This document shows, in pieces, positions 23,606 to 35,781 of a DNA stretch of 64,000 bases (position 1 is its first letter; each line of letters opens with the position of its first letter). A program made the position numbers and the translations under genes. The DNA comes from Cerrena zonata (taxonomy: Eukaryota; Basidiomycota; Agaricomycetes; Polyporales; Cerrenaceae), in contig JASBNA010000029.1 in the NCBI GenBank assembly GCA_038087015.1, positions 1 to 64,000 on the forward strand, given 5' to 3'. The notes below the pieces were generated by a model. It made no database searches, was not told the origin of the DNA, and saw only the letters and a list, made by a program, of their open reading frames with translations.

Positions 23606-26025
23606 TTACTTGTCCTGATCAAAGAACGCAACAAGCTGTCCAACAGGGACCTTCGGTCGCCCAGTCATCACCTTCGGTGGCGGAGGCGCAGCACTAGCCA
23701 GTGCATCTTTCGTCTGTTTTCTGATAACCAGCGGATCCACGAACCTGTTCAACGATGTCGAAGAAGACGAGGGAGAAACTCCATCAGACAAGCCCAGCCC
23801 CAACCCATATCGATCCGTGGATTTCGAACGAAGTCGAGAATGCGAAGATGTGGATGGTGCACCGACATTACGAGCGGTAGCTGGGCCGTTATACATCGAC
23901 TGTGGGCGAGCGCGTTTCTGGGGTTTGGGAGAAGGTGATGGTGAGACACTGTTCCGACGATCTTGGAGGTTCAGAGGGGCGGTGAGTCCAGCCTGCCGAG
24001 CTGCGGCTTTTCCAATAGTCTCGTCATTCAGATCGTAGTAACTATCGTCATCATCTGTATCCTGTGTCGATAGGGATTTCATCGACTTGGGTGAGGAAGA
24101 GAATGTAGCGGTAGCGAGTTCGGCAGGTTGACCATATTCACGACTGCGTGACTCTGGATTCATGATGGGTTCTCCGAGTGCCACTGTATACCTCTTCCGA
24201 GGTGTAGGACTGACACTGCTCTGTCTTTGAGTAGAGGAAGGTGTATGAAGGGTAGGTGGACTAGTGGCACGAACGGGAAGACCAGAAGTGGAACTTGATG
24301 GCTCGGGACTGCCTCCAGGTAACCCAGAAATCGACATCCTTGGGCCTCTCAGAGTCGAGGGCGGCGGTGAATTGGGAGGAGAGAAGGGGCCCTGTCCTAT
24401 AACGACAGAATCTGGTGGTGTAGCATAGTCCCCTGTGGGGTAGGGTAATCTCGTTCGAGAGGCTGAGCCTACAGGCGGCGGTGAAGTCGTTGGAGATGTA
24501 GTAGGTTCCCTCGATCTTGGCGGAGTACGAGTTGTATGCACGAGGTTGGCTGAAATAGAGCGAACAGCTATCGACGAGCTCGTTGACGGAGCTCTACCGA
24601 GCCCAGGTGGACTACGGGATGGCCCTGAAGAAAGATTCCCAGGTGCCGTCACCATTTTCGCCATTTCCCGACCAAGTTCACCGATACGACCTTGAACTTC
24701 AGCGAGTTCTTCTCGTATCTCATTCAGAGCATCAGCAGGTGCCAGGTCGCCAGTCTGTTGTGTTTCCACGGGCTTCTGGCTACCAAGTTCCTTTTCCTGC
24801 TCCTTATCGACAAGCCAGCGCTCAACGTCGTCCATACGCTCTTCGAGCGCACGAGTATGGCTAACTGTCCATTTCTCGAGTTTCTCGAAGCGTTGTGCAA
24901 TAGTTATTAAGGTAGCGGGGATGTCGAGAACGCCATGCTGGTTAAATATCGCGTACATAGGTGTTGCACCACGAGAAGGAGAAGCGGTGGTAGACTCGCT
25001 TGGGCCTCGTACAGGTGAAGGTGCAAGACTGGGAGGAATACTAGGAACGGGGACACGAGCAGGACTAGGAGAGACTGGGGACGAGTTCATAGGACGTTGA
25101 GGGTGAGGAACATTGGTATGTAGCTTGAGGAACGCAGGATCTTGGAATTTGTCCTCTGGAGACGATGGCCATTGGGCACTTTTCGACTTGTCCTGATACT
25201 TCTTTGCTTGCTTTTCCTGTTTCTTCAACTCTTTCTGGATCTCCTTCTTTTCCTTCTCGATTTCTTTCCGCTCCTTCTCGATCTCTTTGTCCCGCTGCTT
25301 CGCCTCTTGTATAATTTGTTGAGCAGGTGTAAGAGGATCTTTCGTAGGTGTCAGTTTGGTCTTAGCCAGGGACCACCAACGTTCTTTCTGTGAGGGCGAT
25401 GGGGAAGGTGGAGTCCTCGGTGTACCTTGGTCGATGGGCGGAGGTGGAGGGAGGTTCGGTGAAGTATGATCTCCATCAAGCATAGCTAGGACGCGTTCCT
25501 CCAGTCGCTTTGTCTCAGCTTCCCTGCTCATGATGAGTTCGGCCTCCCTGCGACTCTTCTCGCGTTCTCGTTCAGCTTCAGCTTCAAGTTCCTCGTCAGT
25601 TGGGAGATAGTTAGGCGAGCGTTGGCTCATATTGCTCATCAGGGATCCCACCCGTTGCGCAATATTGGCAGCAAACTGTTGGACAGAAGCTGATGGGGAT
25701 TGAGGACGCTCTCCCCACTGATGACCATTCTCGGATTCGTTGTCGGACCCACTCTCGCTTTCAGGATCTGCGGAGAAACCATTCCGTAATGGGGACGGAG
25801 GGCGTCGATTCCCGTACACAGGTTCGGGCTATATATTGAAGAAGAGTTTAATATACTTAAGCGCATACATAATACAGGGAGGTCACTGACGAGGTTAAGC
25901 GGAGAGGGCGGAGGTGGGAGAGAGGGTGAGGTCATTCTCCTCTGCCTGTTGATCGGCGAGCCTGAAGGAGGAACAAGGTTAGCTGCAGAGACGGAAGCAG
26001 AAGATCTGTGAGAAGGAGAGGCCAT
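23606..26025 (-). CDS. Ser/Pro-rich protein with charged coiled coil, unknown
   Basis: Two exons (26025–25891 and 25828–23606) give 785 residues. The start codon encodes MASPSHRSSASVSAANLVPP, and the joint reads SPLNL/PEPVYGNRR in frame. The protein is mostly low-complexity Ser/Pro/Thr with many SP and TP sites. It is interrupted by an acidic Ser/Glu patch, a strongly charged helical region (EKERKEIEKEKKEIQKELKK, expected coiled coil, about residues 225–260), and a second helical stretch rich in Glu near the middle (LEERMDDVERWL, then EIREELAEVQGRI). It ends GRPKVPVGQLVAFFDQDK, which may be a short conserved motif. I do not recognise the family; a cytoskeletal or scaffold role would be a guess. 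It is divergent from LCB1. Confidence 0.8.
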
Positions 26026-26257
26026 CGTTGCTGATGTCGATGAGCGCGAGGCCCCCGACGCGGTCGTCGTTGTCGTTAACGTTAAATGTTGAATTGCAAA
26101 GTTGAACGACCTTCACATCGTTGTGCCGCACGGCGAGCACAGTCCGGCAGTTCCCGACCGAGTAGCGCCCATTTCATTCTGATCCAAGTCTCGGTCCAGT
26201 GAGTCCAACTTGCTTTCGCTCTCACCTCTCACGACAACGGCGACGACACTGGTCACG
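26026..26257. promoter_or_regulatory. Shared divergent promoter
   Basis: Only 232 bp separate the start codons of the coiled-coil gene (−) and LCB1 (+), so both must be driven from this interval. It is CpG-rich (cgacg, gtcgtcgttgtcg, gcgag) compared with the A/T-rich intergenic DNA elsewhere in the window. No obvious TATA box is seen. Confidence 0.6.
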
Positions 26258-28132
26258 ATGAGTGCGACGACGTCTAGTCTAGAGCCTCTTTTTACGCTCC
26301 TATCTTATTCCTATAACACGCTTGAAACAAACTTTCACAAGTTACCCGGTTCATCTGTCATCTCTCGATATGTCAAGTCGTCACATCAGAATGACCCAGG
26401 TCGTACTTTGCTTGAAGTCATTCTCATCATATTCGCCATAAGGACACTCTTACAATCACGAACACGCGCAGACAATTCTGGAAAACACTTCATCAAGTTT
26501 GACGAAAAGGTACATATCCATCGTCTTAGACTACGCTTTGCAGTACTGACCTTATCTCGACTACCAGGAAATTGACGAACTTGTTGACGAATGGACACCT
26601 GAACCCCTTGCTGCAGAGCTGTCACCACAGGAAGAGGCCGAACTTGCTTCTATTCCTGTCATTGTCGGACCCACTGGACCTAAACCCAAGCTTGCCAACG
26701 GCAAGACTGTTCTAAATCTCGCTAGTTATAACTTCACGGGCCTGGCAGGTAATGAAGATATCAAGGCTAGGGCTGTAGAGACATTGAAGAAATACGGTCT
26801 CGGAAGTTGTGGTCCTCCTGGTTTCTATGGAACTCAAGGTACGCGTTCACAATACACTTTTATAGCCTCCGTAAGATATCAGTCTGACATACAACCACAG
26901 ACGTGCACATTCAGCTGGAACAAGACATTGCCGATTTCTTGGGCACCGAGGCCTCTATTCTCTACTCGCAGTCTTTCTCAACCATCTCTTCGGTCATTCC
27001 GGCTTTCTGCAAGCGCGGAGATGTCATCGTTGCTGACCGGGGAGTCAACTTTGCCATCCAGAAGGGTCTTCAAATTTCTCGATGCACGGTTCGATGGTAT
27101 GACCATAACGATTTGAATAGTTTGGAACAAGTGCTCGAGGCGGTAGAGAAAGAACGTCGCAAGAAGCGTGGACCTTTGACTCGTCGGTTTATTGTCACTG
27201 AGGGTATCTTCGACCTTGATGGTGCTATGTCTGATCTTCCGAAATTGGTATGTTTACAATGCTTTAAGACCTGTTCGAAATTGACTGAGATTCTTGCAGG
27301 TTGAGTTGAAATTCAAGTACAAATACCGACTCATCTTAGACGAGAGCATCTCTTTCGGAAGTGTTGGTAGGACCGGTCGTGGCCTTACAGAATTGTACAA
27401 TGTCCCCGTACGTATCCTGAGCTTATGTTATGAACGCCTAGCTGACTCGGGTATAGGCTTCCCAAGTTGATATGTTGGTTGGCTCCGTTGCTAATGGATT
27501 GGCTTCTGGCGGTGGTTTCTGTGCTGGCTCTAACATCGTTGTAAACCACCAAGTAAGCATCTAACCATTCTCTTAATCAACATCTAATCAACTGTCCCCA
27601 GCGTATCAACGGAACTTCTTTCGTCTTCTCCGCCTCGATGCCTGCCCTCTTGACTGTTGCCGGTTCAGAAGGAATCAACATCCTCCGCAACACCCCCTCA
27701 ATCCTCTCTACTCTCCAGGAGAACATCCGTGCTGTCCGTACTATCCTAGACAAAGTCGACTATATCACCATCCCCTCTCATTCAGCTTCAGCCACCATCC
27801 ATCTCTACGTCAAATTACCCTCCCCAATGCATCTCACCCCCAAAGCCGTCCCACCCTCTCCTTCCAAATCGAACCCCCTCTCAGCCTCACCTCGTGACCC
27901 ACCTCAATTCGATTTCGACCTCGAGGAGAAGTTGTTGCAAGATATCGTGGAAGAATCTTTGGCTCAGGGTGTTATGATCACGAGGGCGAAGAGACTTCGA
28001 GGACAGGAGCTTAATGATATCCGACCTAGCATTCGGCTTGCGATTAGTTCGGCGTTGAGCAAGAAGGATTGTGAGAAGGCGGCGAATGTGGTCAAGGCTG
28101 CGTTTGTTAAGGTGGTTGGGAGGCGAAGGTGA
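26258..28132 (+). CDS. LCB1: Serine palmitoyltransferase subunit 1
   Basis: Six exons (26258–26509, 26568–26838, 26901–27247, 27300–27407, 27457–27552, 27602–28132) give 534 residues, near the usual length of LCB1/SPTLC1. A hydrophobic segment at about 50–66 (TLLEVILIIFAIRTLL) would anchor it in the ER. The aminotransferase-fold core has NLASYNFTGLAG, then GSCGPPGFYGT at about 163–173, containing the cysteine equivalent to the one mutated in human SPTLC1 neuropathy. It continues with LDESISFGSVG and GSVANGLASGGGFCAGS. The last motif lacks the PLP-binding lysine, as expected for LCB1; LCB2 supplies it. With LCB2 the enzyme condenses serine and palmitoyl-CoA, the first step of sphingolipid synthesis. 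An insertion rich in Pro/Ser (about 425–445) lies in the C-terminal domain. The first ATG was chosen. Confidence 0.95.
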
Positions 28133-28782
28133 ATGGGATCTTGCTTTCGGCAATTAAATTCATAGAGTCGGTCTTGTTTTGTTTTTTTGTTTATGTGTGT
28201 GTATATTCATATAATGGATACTTTTAATCTCTATGTTAAGTGTGAGCTTTGTAGGAACCCATCAGGAAATGTGAAAGGCAGTACGGGAGCAAAACGACCA
28301 GAGGTCACCGCGGTCCTGGGTATAATAAGACGTGGGACGCACAAAGAACCCTTTCGACCACAACATGGAACCAACCGCTTGTTAGATGCGTAGAGTTCTA
28401 TACATGCAGGGAGCATGTAACTGCTTAGGTTACTAACGCTAATCTGAGTGCACATGTCTAGCCCCCCGACCGTGTGTGAGGCACCACTCTGAGTTAGAGC
28501 TACATTATAATATCAGATCTCAGTACTATCATAATCTCCATTCATTTTGCGATCTTATTTTGATCAAAGGGCACAGGCGGTCATGCGTAAAATGATATTC
28601 AATGTAAGATGTATTGCATATCGAGACCAGTACTGATATTCTGGATGAGACTTTCAAACGACAAGGGATAAGCAGAAAGACATGGGTTCGTAACATCGCA
28701 CAATCTGAGTGTTAAGAAGACGCTTCTTGACATATCTTCTGGAGACTATATAAAAGAAGCTCACTGGTGTGATTTACCACTA
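28133..28782. other. Intergenic
   Basis: LCB1 3' flank followed by A/T-rich DNA. No supported gene is seen. A two-codon last exon of the next minus-strand gene (W-stop at 28779–28774) is possible. Confidence 0.5.
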
Positions 28783-29363
28783 TCAAAATCGACATGGAGG
28801 TGAACTTAGTATAGACCAAAAATCGAAGGATTGGAAACTCACATCTCTCCACTCCTGCGTCGGATGATAGTCCTTGATGCATCCAAATCCAAATGATGAG
28901 GCCGGTGGTAATTTGACCCCATACACTCCCTCTGTAAATGCTGCGAAGTCTTGGAGCCTGATTAGATCTTGATCGTTAGGCTCTAATAATGCTTGGTCTT
29001 GAAGTTGTGCGTCACTTTCATATTCAACCCAGCGAGTGGGGAAGATGAACCTGTCAATTGTGTCCTCACCGCTCAGAGAAAGGTTTACTCCTGGCTTGTA
29101 TATCACTGCAAGATGCAAGATTCTGATCAACATTCCGATAAAGTAATCTCTGTTACATGATACATACTGCGTAATCTAGGCACTTTGCTTCGTTCAGGCG
29201 TTGGTATCTTCCTACGCCAACCGTCGTACATGCCAACGTATGCCTTCAAGCAGTCATCGGGTTCGACCAAGTCTGAGCATAAACTGTCGACGATATTTTT
29301 GAACTGGTCTGGTGTCAAAGTGAAACCGCAGAAGATTGCTTCTTTCGTAACAATCGGTATCAT
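28783..29363 (-). CDS. Hypothetical protein, unknown family
   Basis: Two exons (29363–29168 and 29105–28783) join through a 62-nt intron with GTATGT and CAG ends. The protein starts MIPIVTKEAIFCGFTLTPDQF and continues through LKAYVGMYDGWRRKIP, GVNLSLSGEDTIDRFIFPTRW and FAAFTEGVYGVKLP. It is a soluble, acidic protein of about 171 residues. If the donor after EWRD (28842) is used instead, the gene ends with a six-base exon at 28779–28774. The open frame further upstream could extend the N-terminus, but no better start was found. No domain is recognised, and the intact frame across a clean splice junction is the main support. Confidence 0.55.
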
Positions 29364-29517
29364 GATGAAGAACCGTGGCAGAAAGATCGAACAGATGGTA
29401 TAAGCTCAAGAGGTCTTCCTTATTGGCAATAAGGGGATCTCCAGGTAGACCTATAATGAGACTCAGAGGATCCCCTGTCTTACAACAGGCGATTAAGTTG
29501 CTGTGATTGGCTTGAAA

Positions 29518-29600
29518 GTGCCAGGAGATTTGAACGCATGCGTGCACGCCGGCCCCGTTCATTTGGCGTTTCCTTATTTGTAGATATAAAAGTCGATAAC
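29518..29600. repeat. Solo end of the GC-rich inverted-repeat family
   Basis: The run from CCAGGAGATTTGAACGCATG through CATTTGGCGTTTCCTTAT matches the reverse complement of 33195–33274 over about 75 bp, with a few differences. Here there is no partner arm nearby, so it is either a solo terminus or the relic of a larger element or rearrangement spanning copy C. Confidence 0.6.
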
Positions 29601-29891
29601 TGCCACGATAGACTGTACACCGTTACATTGCACGTAATTCTATGTTGTGCAATCGTCGCTGACGCTGTAGACTATATTCCGGGCAAATTGAAAACGAACT
29701 AGAAGATACAAGATGCTGATAGCTTTGCTGGACATCCATCATTGAATACTACGACGACGGCCGAGATGGTCCGAGGACGATACAGCCTCTGTATCTAAGA
29801 TGGGAGGGAATATATTAGAGTTAAAACGAGAATCTGGGCGAGAGATAGGCGGTACCACAGCGGGGACTTGAGGGTAGAATATATATTTGAT

Positions 29892-31843
29892 TTATACCTT
29901 GACCTGAATAGTATCAAGGGACTGTGTAGACGCGAGGGCTTTTTCCGGATCTCCTTCATTCGTCTATAAAGTAAAGTGTTTACTATATTAATTCAATTAC
30001 ACTTGAGAAGACTACGTACACTTGTATTTCCTACCATCATAACGTCTCGCTCGACATGAACTTGCACCTGTCCAGGTATGAGTATTCTGTTAATAAATTC
30101 ATCAAGTCGGAAGAACGCTAACCTTCTGCACATGGTGGGAAGGGAACGCGGTGTTTCCGGACACTGAGGTGCCACCAAATGTGACAATGTCATTTTGTTT
30201 GGTACGGAGAAGGAGGCGAGCATTCAGCCTGAGATGTAAGAAACGGTAAGAAAACCCGCGTTCTAAGGGCGTTAGCGTGGCTTACGCTCCAAAGAGAGCA
30301 TTTGCTAGAGCTATATCGAGTATAAACGTGATGAAAAATCGAGCAGCTAGACGGTTACACACCTCGATTGTACAATAATATAGTTGCGCAGAATAACAGA
30401 CTGTTGGGTGCGGCAAAGAACTGTTCGTGGAATTTAGATCACATATATGATTTATTTTTTAATACTAGAGACTACTTACTGTGATGAGACTAGTTAGAGA
30501 GAGAGCTCTATGACGCGAAAAGGAAAAAAGCGGTTGATTAAATGCACCGCATGAAAAAAAACATAACTTACACCAGAATAGCACCAGTATTGACGAAGTA
30601 GAGGATAAGCCATGTTATAATACCTCGCGTCCTTCACATTGTCGTTAGCTCTCAGCTGGAAACAGGAAACTACGACTCACTTTCTGATTTGACCCTGTTT
30701 ACGATGCAGGTAGAAGGCCATAGTACTCGCAATGATCGCGTCAGTGAACAATATTACACAGTTAGTAACAATATAAGAGGGCTGTTGCAAGTTAGTATCA
30801 TATAGACGGAAACATGACGTGTCCTGAGACGTGCCTTGAACCCCCTCGCAGATTTCATTTCCGGCCATGTCTTGAATCTTATTCTGAAATAGAATTAGCC
30901 TACACGACACATACTATGGGATAATACTCATACGTATCAGCGATGCAATCTATAGAACGTCAATGGCTAAATCGATTAGGAGGTAAATGCCCTCACTAAG
31001 GAAAAAGCCGTAGCGACAAGCCAGGAAAAAACTCTAATGATGATTAACAACGTGTTACCGTGTGGCGAGTCAAACACTCACTGTTCCTATCGTCAAGGCT
31101 CGATTTTTACTGACTATATAGGAAGAAAATGTCAGAAAGGCACGCTTGAGACTGCTCTAGCTATGGGATGTACTTACAAATCCACATTCGATGGACATAA
31201 AATCTATAAAACGTAGAATATGATTAGCTATTCATAAGACTTGAGCGATGGCGTACCCTTGGACTATGATTTCAGAAAGAATCTAGGAAAAGAATATAGT
31301 TTAGAGGAGAAAAGATGCTAATATCGACCTACTTCAAACGCAAGCGCAGCCTGGGAAGATGTGTTTAATTCATTTGGCATTCAAGTGAGAATATCAAATG
31401 ACCTACTGGGATGCTCCTGTATGAATCCATTGTGTTATTGTACTGGTGATGTATGGTATGACCTATTTACTAACCAGTCTATTTTCTCCAACGATAAGGG
31501 ATTTCCGATGGCCAAGACCGAATAGAAGTATTGTTGCCGTTGCACAAATACGGTACTTGCTGTCTCCAACAATCTAGCAGAATATGATGTCAATTATAAT
31601 ACCTAGCTTGAAAATGAGAGAAGATACAGACATGACCGAAATAGCAAGACTCTTCATCCATTGCGGGTCTCGTTCCCAATTTTGGGTGTACACATATGCC
31701 TGAGCGATCGAGATGCCGAACAATCTATAAGATGCGTAAGCTCATGCATGGGTATTGTCAGCTGATATCGCTCACATATTTGATATTCCTATACCTTCAA
31801 CGAACCCCCCAACCAGGCTTGGAATAGATGGGAAAGCTTCCAT
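29892..31843 (-). CDS. DUF6534-type multi-pass membrane protein, copy C
   Basis: This is the best-resolved copy. Exons: 31843–31776 (MEAFPSIPSLVGGFVEGIGI), 31724–31632 (LFGISIAQAYVYTQNWERDP), 31573–31475 (LLETASTVFVQRQQYFYSVL), 31416–31407 (10 nt), 31350–31333 (18 nt, AALAFE), 31282–31257 (ILSEIIVQG), 31203–31178 (FYVHRMWI) and 31113–31082 (SKNRALTIGT). Later exons encode IRFKTWPEMKSARGFK, SYIVTNCVILFTDAIIAST, then MAFYLHRKQGQIR, TRGIITWLILYFVNTGAILV, FFAAPNSLLFCATILLYNR, ALANALFGA and LNARLLLRTKQNDIVTFGGTS. The last exon reads TNEGDPEKALASTQSLDTIQVKV and a stop at 29892. Alternating hydrophobic segments fit seven membrane helices with a basic cytoplasmic tail. The function is not known. Confidence 0.78.
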
Positions 31844-32594
31844 GATCGAGTAAGAGTTTTGTCGCGCTAGTTGAAAGTGAGTCCGGGATGCACGAAAAGT
31901 GAGGATACCTTAAGTACCAATAGCTTGTGATGAAGCACACACGGGCTAACGTTTAGGTGCCGGAGTGAGATGAAATAATCATTGCTTTCATCATTACAGT
32001 GTCAGAAAGAGTTCAGTGAGATGTAGCTAACACATCAGTATCAAGATTATGGTTTGACAGACTCAAGTTCTTTGGATCCGAAACAGTTATTGACTTAGTA
32101 CCTAAGTCAGAGGAGGCGGTTTATATATATTTCGGCTATTCAAGAGACAGCGGCGTTGAAATAAGAAGGTGGCCACACGACAGGCGTGGAAACAAGGATT
32201 CTTTCAGCGCATATTGTCATCGATAAAATGTGGCCCTTGTTCGATTCTCCACTTTTGACCTGAGAGCTAAGAATCCATTAAGATCTTATTATGGGTCTGA
32301 GTGTTCAGGTTCGATTCCGGAATTGAATATACGGTTGCTGTTAGATCAATACACCAACGCACCTTAGCGTTCGCTGCATTCTTGTGCGACACGACCTATC
32401 ATCCCGAGCAAGTAACCTTGGCATCTAGCAGGGCCTTATAATCAAGTCGTTGAGCTGTCATGAGGATAACGTGCCCAAGGTTGAATACAATCTGGGCTCA
32501 CAATATGTCATGTAAAGACGGCTATTAGGTTGTCCTTACTTCTGACATAGTGACAGGTTGCAGCAGCACAGTCGCTCGTCGGCAGACCAAATAT
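31844..32594. other. Intergenic, upstream of copy C
   Basis: No gene is supported in this stretch, which lies between the start codon of copy C and the GC-rich inverted-repeat element. Confidence 0.5.
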
Positions 32595-33274
32595 GGGGCT
32601 AGGAGATTGAACGCATGTGAGCGCCGACGCACGCCATTTGCACGCCGCGTGCGAGCCACCGCTTAAACACATAAAAATCAAGATAAATCTAGTCACTTGT
32701 ATTCCGCTTTTTTCTGGTACCAAGTCAGCTGTGTTATATGTGTTATAGGTACTAAGACTATGTAATGTGTCTTCTTTACCTTTTGCAAGTTTTTCTTAGT
32801 GGTGTTTGATTTAAGATACTTATCCTGATTGTATAATTTTAAGTAAAATGTTGCGGGAGCATGAAATAAGATAGATAAAATTTGATATTACTTTGTTCAG
32901 ATGTATATAGATATCCATAAATCCATAAATCAAAATTTTATGAAAGCCGGCGAACGCCAATGAGCGCCATCCTGAGAGCCGATGTACGCCCTAGTGCACG
33001 CCAATGAACGCCGACTGCATGCCAGATTGAACGCCATTTTAGGCGCACAACGTATATCTACCAGACAAGTTGATTCGAAACTCGTTTACCGCAATGGTTT
33101 TGGGTGGAGATATGAGCCTAAACTATGCATATGTAATCTATGTAACTGTAATAACACTTTTGATAGGAAGTATCGCGAGTATATGTACGAAACAATATGG
33201 ATTTTTTAATCTATGAATAAGGAAACGCCAAATGAACGCCTGCGTGCGTGCATGCATTCAAATCTCCTGGCCCA
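32595..33274. mobile_element. 0.68-kb GC-ended inverted-repeat element
   Basis: The left end begins GGCTAGGAGATTGAACGCATG at about 32597. The right end, read on the other strand, begins GGCCAGGAGATTTGAATGCAT at about 33274. Both ends are rich in GCACGC and GCGTGC words, continue into a CATTTG motif, and enclose a very A/T-rich centre (about 32740–32930). Near 32945–33030 the word AACGCC recurs about every 10 bp. There is no coding capacity, so a non-autonomous element is the simplest reading. No clear target-site duplication was found. A third terminus is at 29518–29600. Confidence 0.5.
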
Positions 33275-33383
33275 TTAGAGAGGTGGCTGTGATCTGCCGC
33301 GCCCTACTGCCAACTGCCTAGCAGCCTACATATACCAGTGCGAATGTACGATAACCTCCCAGTCTTTGACCCTTCCTTTCAAT

Positions 33384-35684
33384 ATGGCTCTTCACGAACT
33401 TCCCCCAGATATTGCTCTCAAGCAAGTTGAAGACGAGGCAGACACATTTTCTTTCACGATGAGTACCGTATCCAGTCGAAGTACCATTCTTGGATTAGGA
33501 TCGTTGTCTGGGAAGGCTATCCAGGCTTTTGGAGAAGCTTTACTAAGTGGCATCGACAAATTATACGACCGCAGGAGGCTACAGAGCATCAAAAGACAGC
33601 TCCGGAATGAGAGAAAGTCGCAAGCACCCTTCCCTAAGGCATTTTATAAAGCCTTGTTTGGGTACCAACGGTTCGTCGATAACATCGTCATCATTCCATG
33701 ACCTAACTTCCTCGATATAGGATTGGCGTCTACCCTGAACATGTTCGACAGAATGCATGGTCACTTGTCTTTTTGCTTATGGAGAAAGGAGATAGTCATC
33801 TCAGTATGATGATTGACGCTATGCTTGTGGACGAAACTGAAGGGAGATTCTTCCTTCTACAACTTGCAATCTACAAATACTCGAACTGGTATGGATAGAT
33901 GACTACCTTCCTACTATATGGAACCTGACTTTCGATTCTGTAGGACAGCCAATAATATCTGGTGGCCATCTCCGCAACTAGACAGGAGCGTTCGAAAGAT
34001 ATTACTACTTATACTTCAAAACCGACCTTCTCTTGTGCACGAGGAGTTTGATATAACACAATTTCTTTATCTGTGTTGCGAGGGATACGCGACACAAGAA
34101 ACGCAACATATAACAATGGAACATTTGTGGTGGATTAACCCTACACCCAGCACAGTGGAATTTGGCGTCCAAGCCGTCAGTTCCAGCCTCCTTCTATGCA
34201 TGATCTGGTATATCTTCACTGCCCCTCGATTGCGGTTAATGTCTTATCTCCTTCAATACAAAATGGTACTTAAATGGTACTCGATCCGCTATCTGTTTGA
34301 TGCATATTATCATGGGCTACGACGGAGTAAGTTGATACTAATTTTCTCTATCCTCCTTGAGTTTATAGCTTCATCAACAGCTCTCTCGGATATTGATGCC
34401 GCACTAGCGTTCCTCACGGCTATGCCGTCCACCCCCAACCTGACCGAAGGTGATATAGATCGTTTTCTAGCTCATTGCAGTAGTCAGTTTAACTCCATGG
34501 GACGAGGTCACCAAAGTCGACTGGTTTTCATCCCAGAAAACGCTATACATACGGTGTTGGATCAGTTCGTAAAGTTTGAAATGTGCGTTGGATTTTATGC
34601 AAAAAGTTTAACTTTGGTTATCACAGGCCAGATACTGACAATTTCCCTTCATTCATTCGGTCAGAGGCCTATAAATATCTTATTATGGCCTTCGAGGGAA
34701 ACCGGACAAACTACGTACGTGGGACAAATGTTGGTTATGCTAGCGTTTTGTCCGTACCACATCCTCAAATTTTGTTTACCCATCCTGAGGTGTGTACATG
34801 GGCCAAGGATGCCATAAATGTTTTTGCAATTCATCCTAGCAAAGTACGCACAAGTAAAGAAGTCCTGGCCATCTCGCGCATGTTTATTGGTATCGGGCGA
34901 GTTGTGCCTAGAAAGAATGGCGCAATCTCACAGGAGCTTCCGTATTGGTATATCTTGGTGAAGTTGCTTTCTGCTGAGTACATGGCTACTAAATAGTGAG
35001 TTTATTTATGCTCTCTTCGATCAGTATCAGTTCATCTTATCATCAACACTAGTGTGCCTTCTCTTCCACCTTATCCACCCAATTCATTCGCTGAAGACAT
35101 AACCAGAATAATTCTCTATCATTGTCCGCTGTCCAGCAATATGTGGATCGACATAGGGGAGATTCTCGATCGTCGCGCCATCGGGGTTTGCATTGCATAC
35201 ATATTATCCTTGAGGCGAGTTTGTACGTTCATACAGTATTGTCATGTTTTGACCTTAAGTCAATGCGTACTACAGGGATGGTATGAGCGAAATACCGGAA
35301 ATGCTCCAAGAGCTCAATCGGATGGAAGGGTATTATCCGTCGACATTTCAAACAGACGATGACAGCAATGTCATATTTAGCTTCGTCCGCATGGTATCCA
35401 GACATGCACACAGACCGCTGATGAAAACCAGTATAGGAGAAGCGTTTGTTTCTCTAGGCGGTCGGATGATACTAGAACGACTTGCAGTCGGAAATTACGA
35501 CTTTCTTCGCATAAGAAGATCAGAATCTGGACTTGGAGAGAGCTTGAAAGAAGAACACACCGAGCGTCGCAGAGATATCTGTGCGGCACTCTCTGCCGTA
35601 TTTGATCAAGATTTGGTGGGAAGAACAACGACAGTTCAAGGTTTTGGAATAGTTGGCCTCAAGCGGGCTGCCCATATTTTGTAA
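33384..35684 (+). CDS. Large hypothetical protein, unknown family
   Basis: Six exons (33384–33661, 33721–33888, 33944–34582, 34627–34995, 35053–35214, 35276–35684) keep one frame and give about 674 residues (660 if an in-frame 42-nt intron at about 34329–34370 is removed). The start is MALHELPPDIALKQVEDEAD. The rest looks like a soluble helical protein with repeated WW and YL-type hydrophobic patches; it ends QGFGIVGLKRAAHIL. The fifth intron would use a GC donor (TTGAG then GCGAGT), since only that keeps the frame. No catalytic motif, signal peptide or clear membrane helix is seen. It is convergent with DUF6534 copy D. The function is unknown. Confidence 0.62.
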
Positions 35685-35781
35685 CTATAATATATATACG
35701 AGGTTTCATGTACCTTTGTACTATGCAGCATATCTAGCCAGTCTTTTCTAGTATACGTGCTGTAGATTAGGATTTTCAGTT

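Noticed and set aside
25142..25393. Leucine-rich plus-strand frame resembling membrane helices
   Set aside because: It is the antisense shadow of the Lys/Glu-rich coiled coil of the 785-residue protein.
32290..32325. GGTTCGATTCC, a perfect tRNA B-box
   Set aside because: No A-box or cloverleaf is found upstream within 90 bp.
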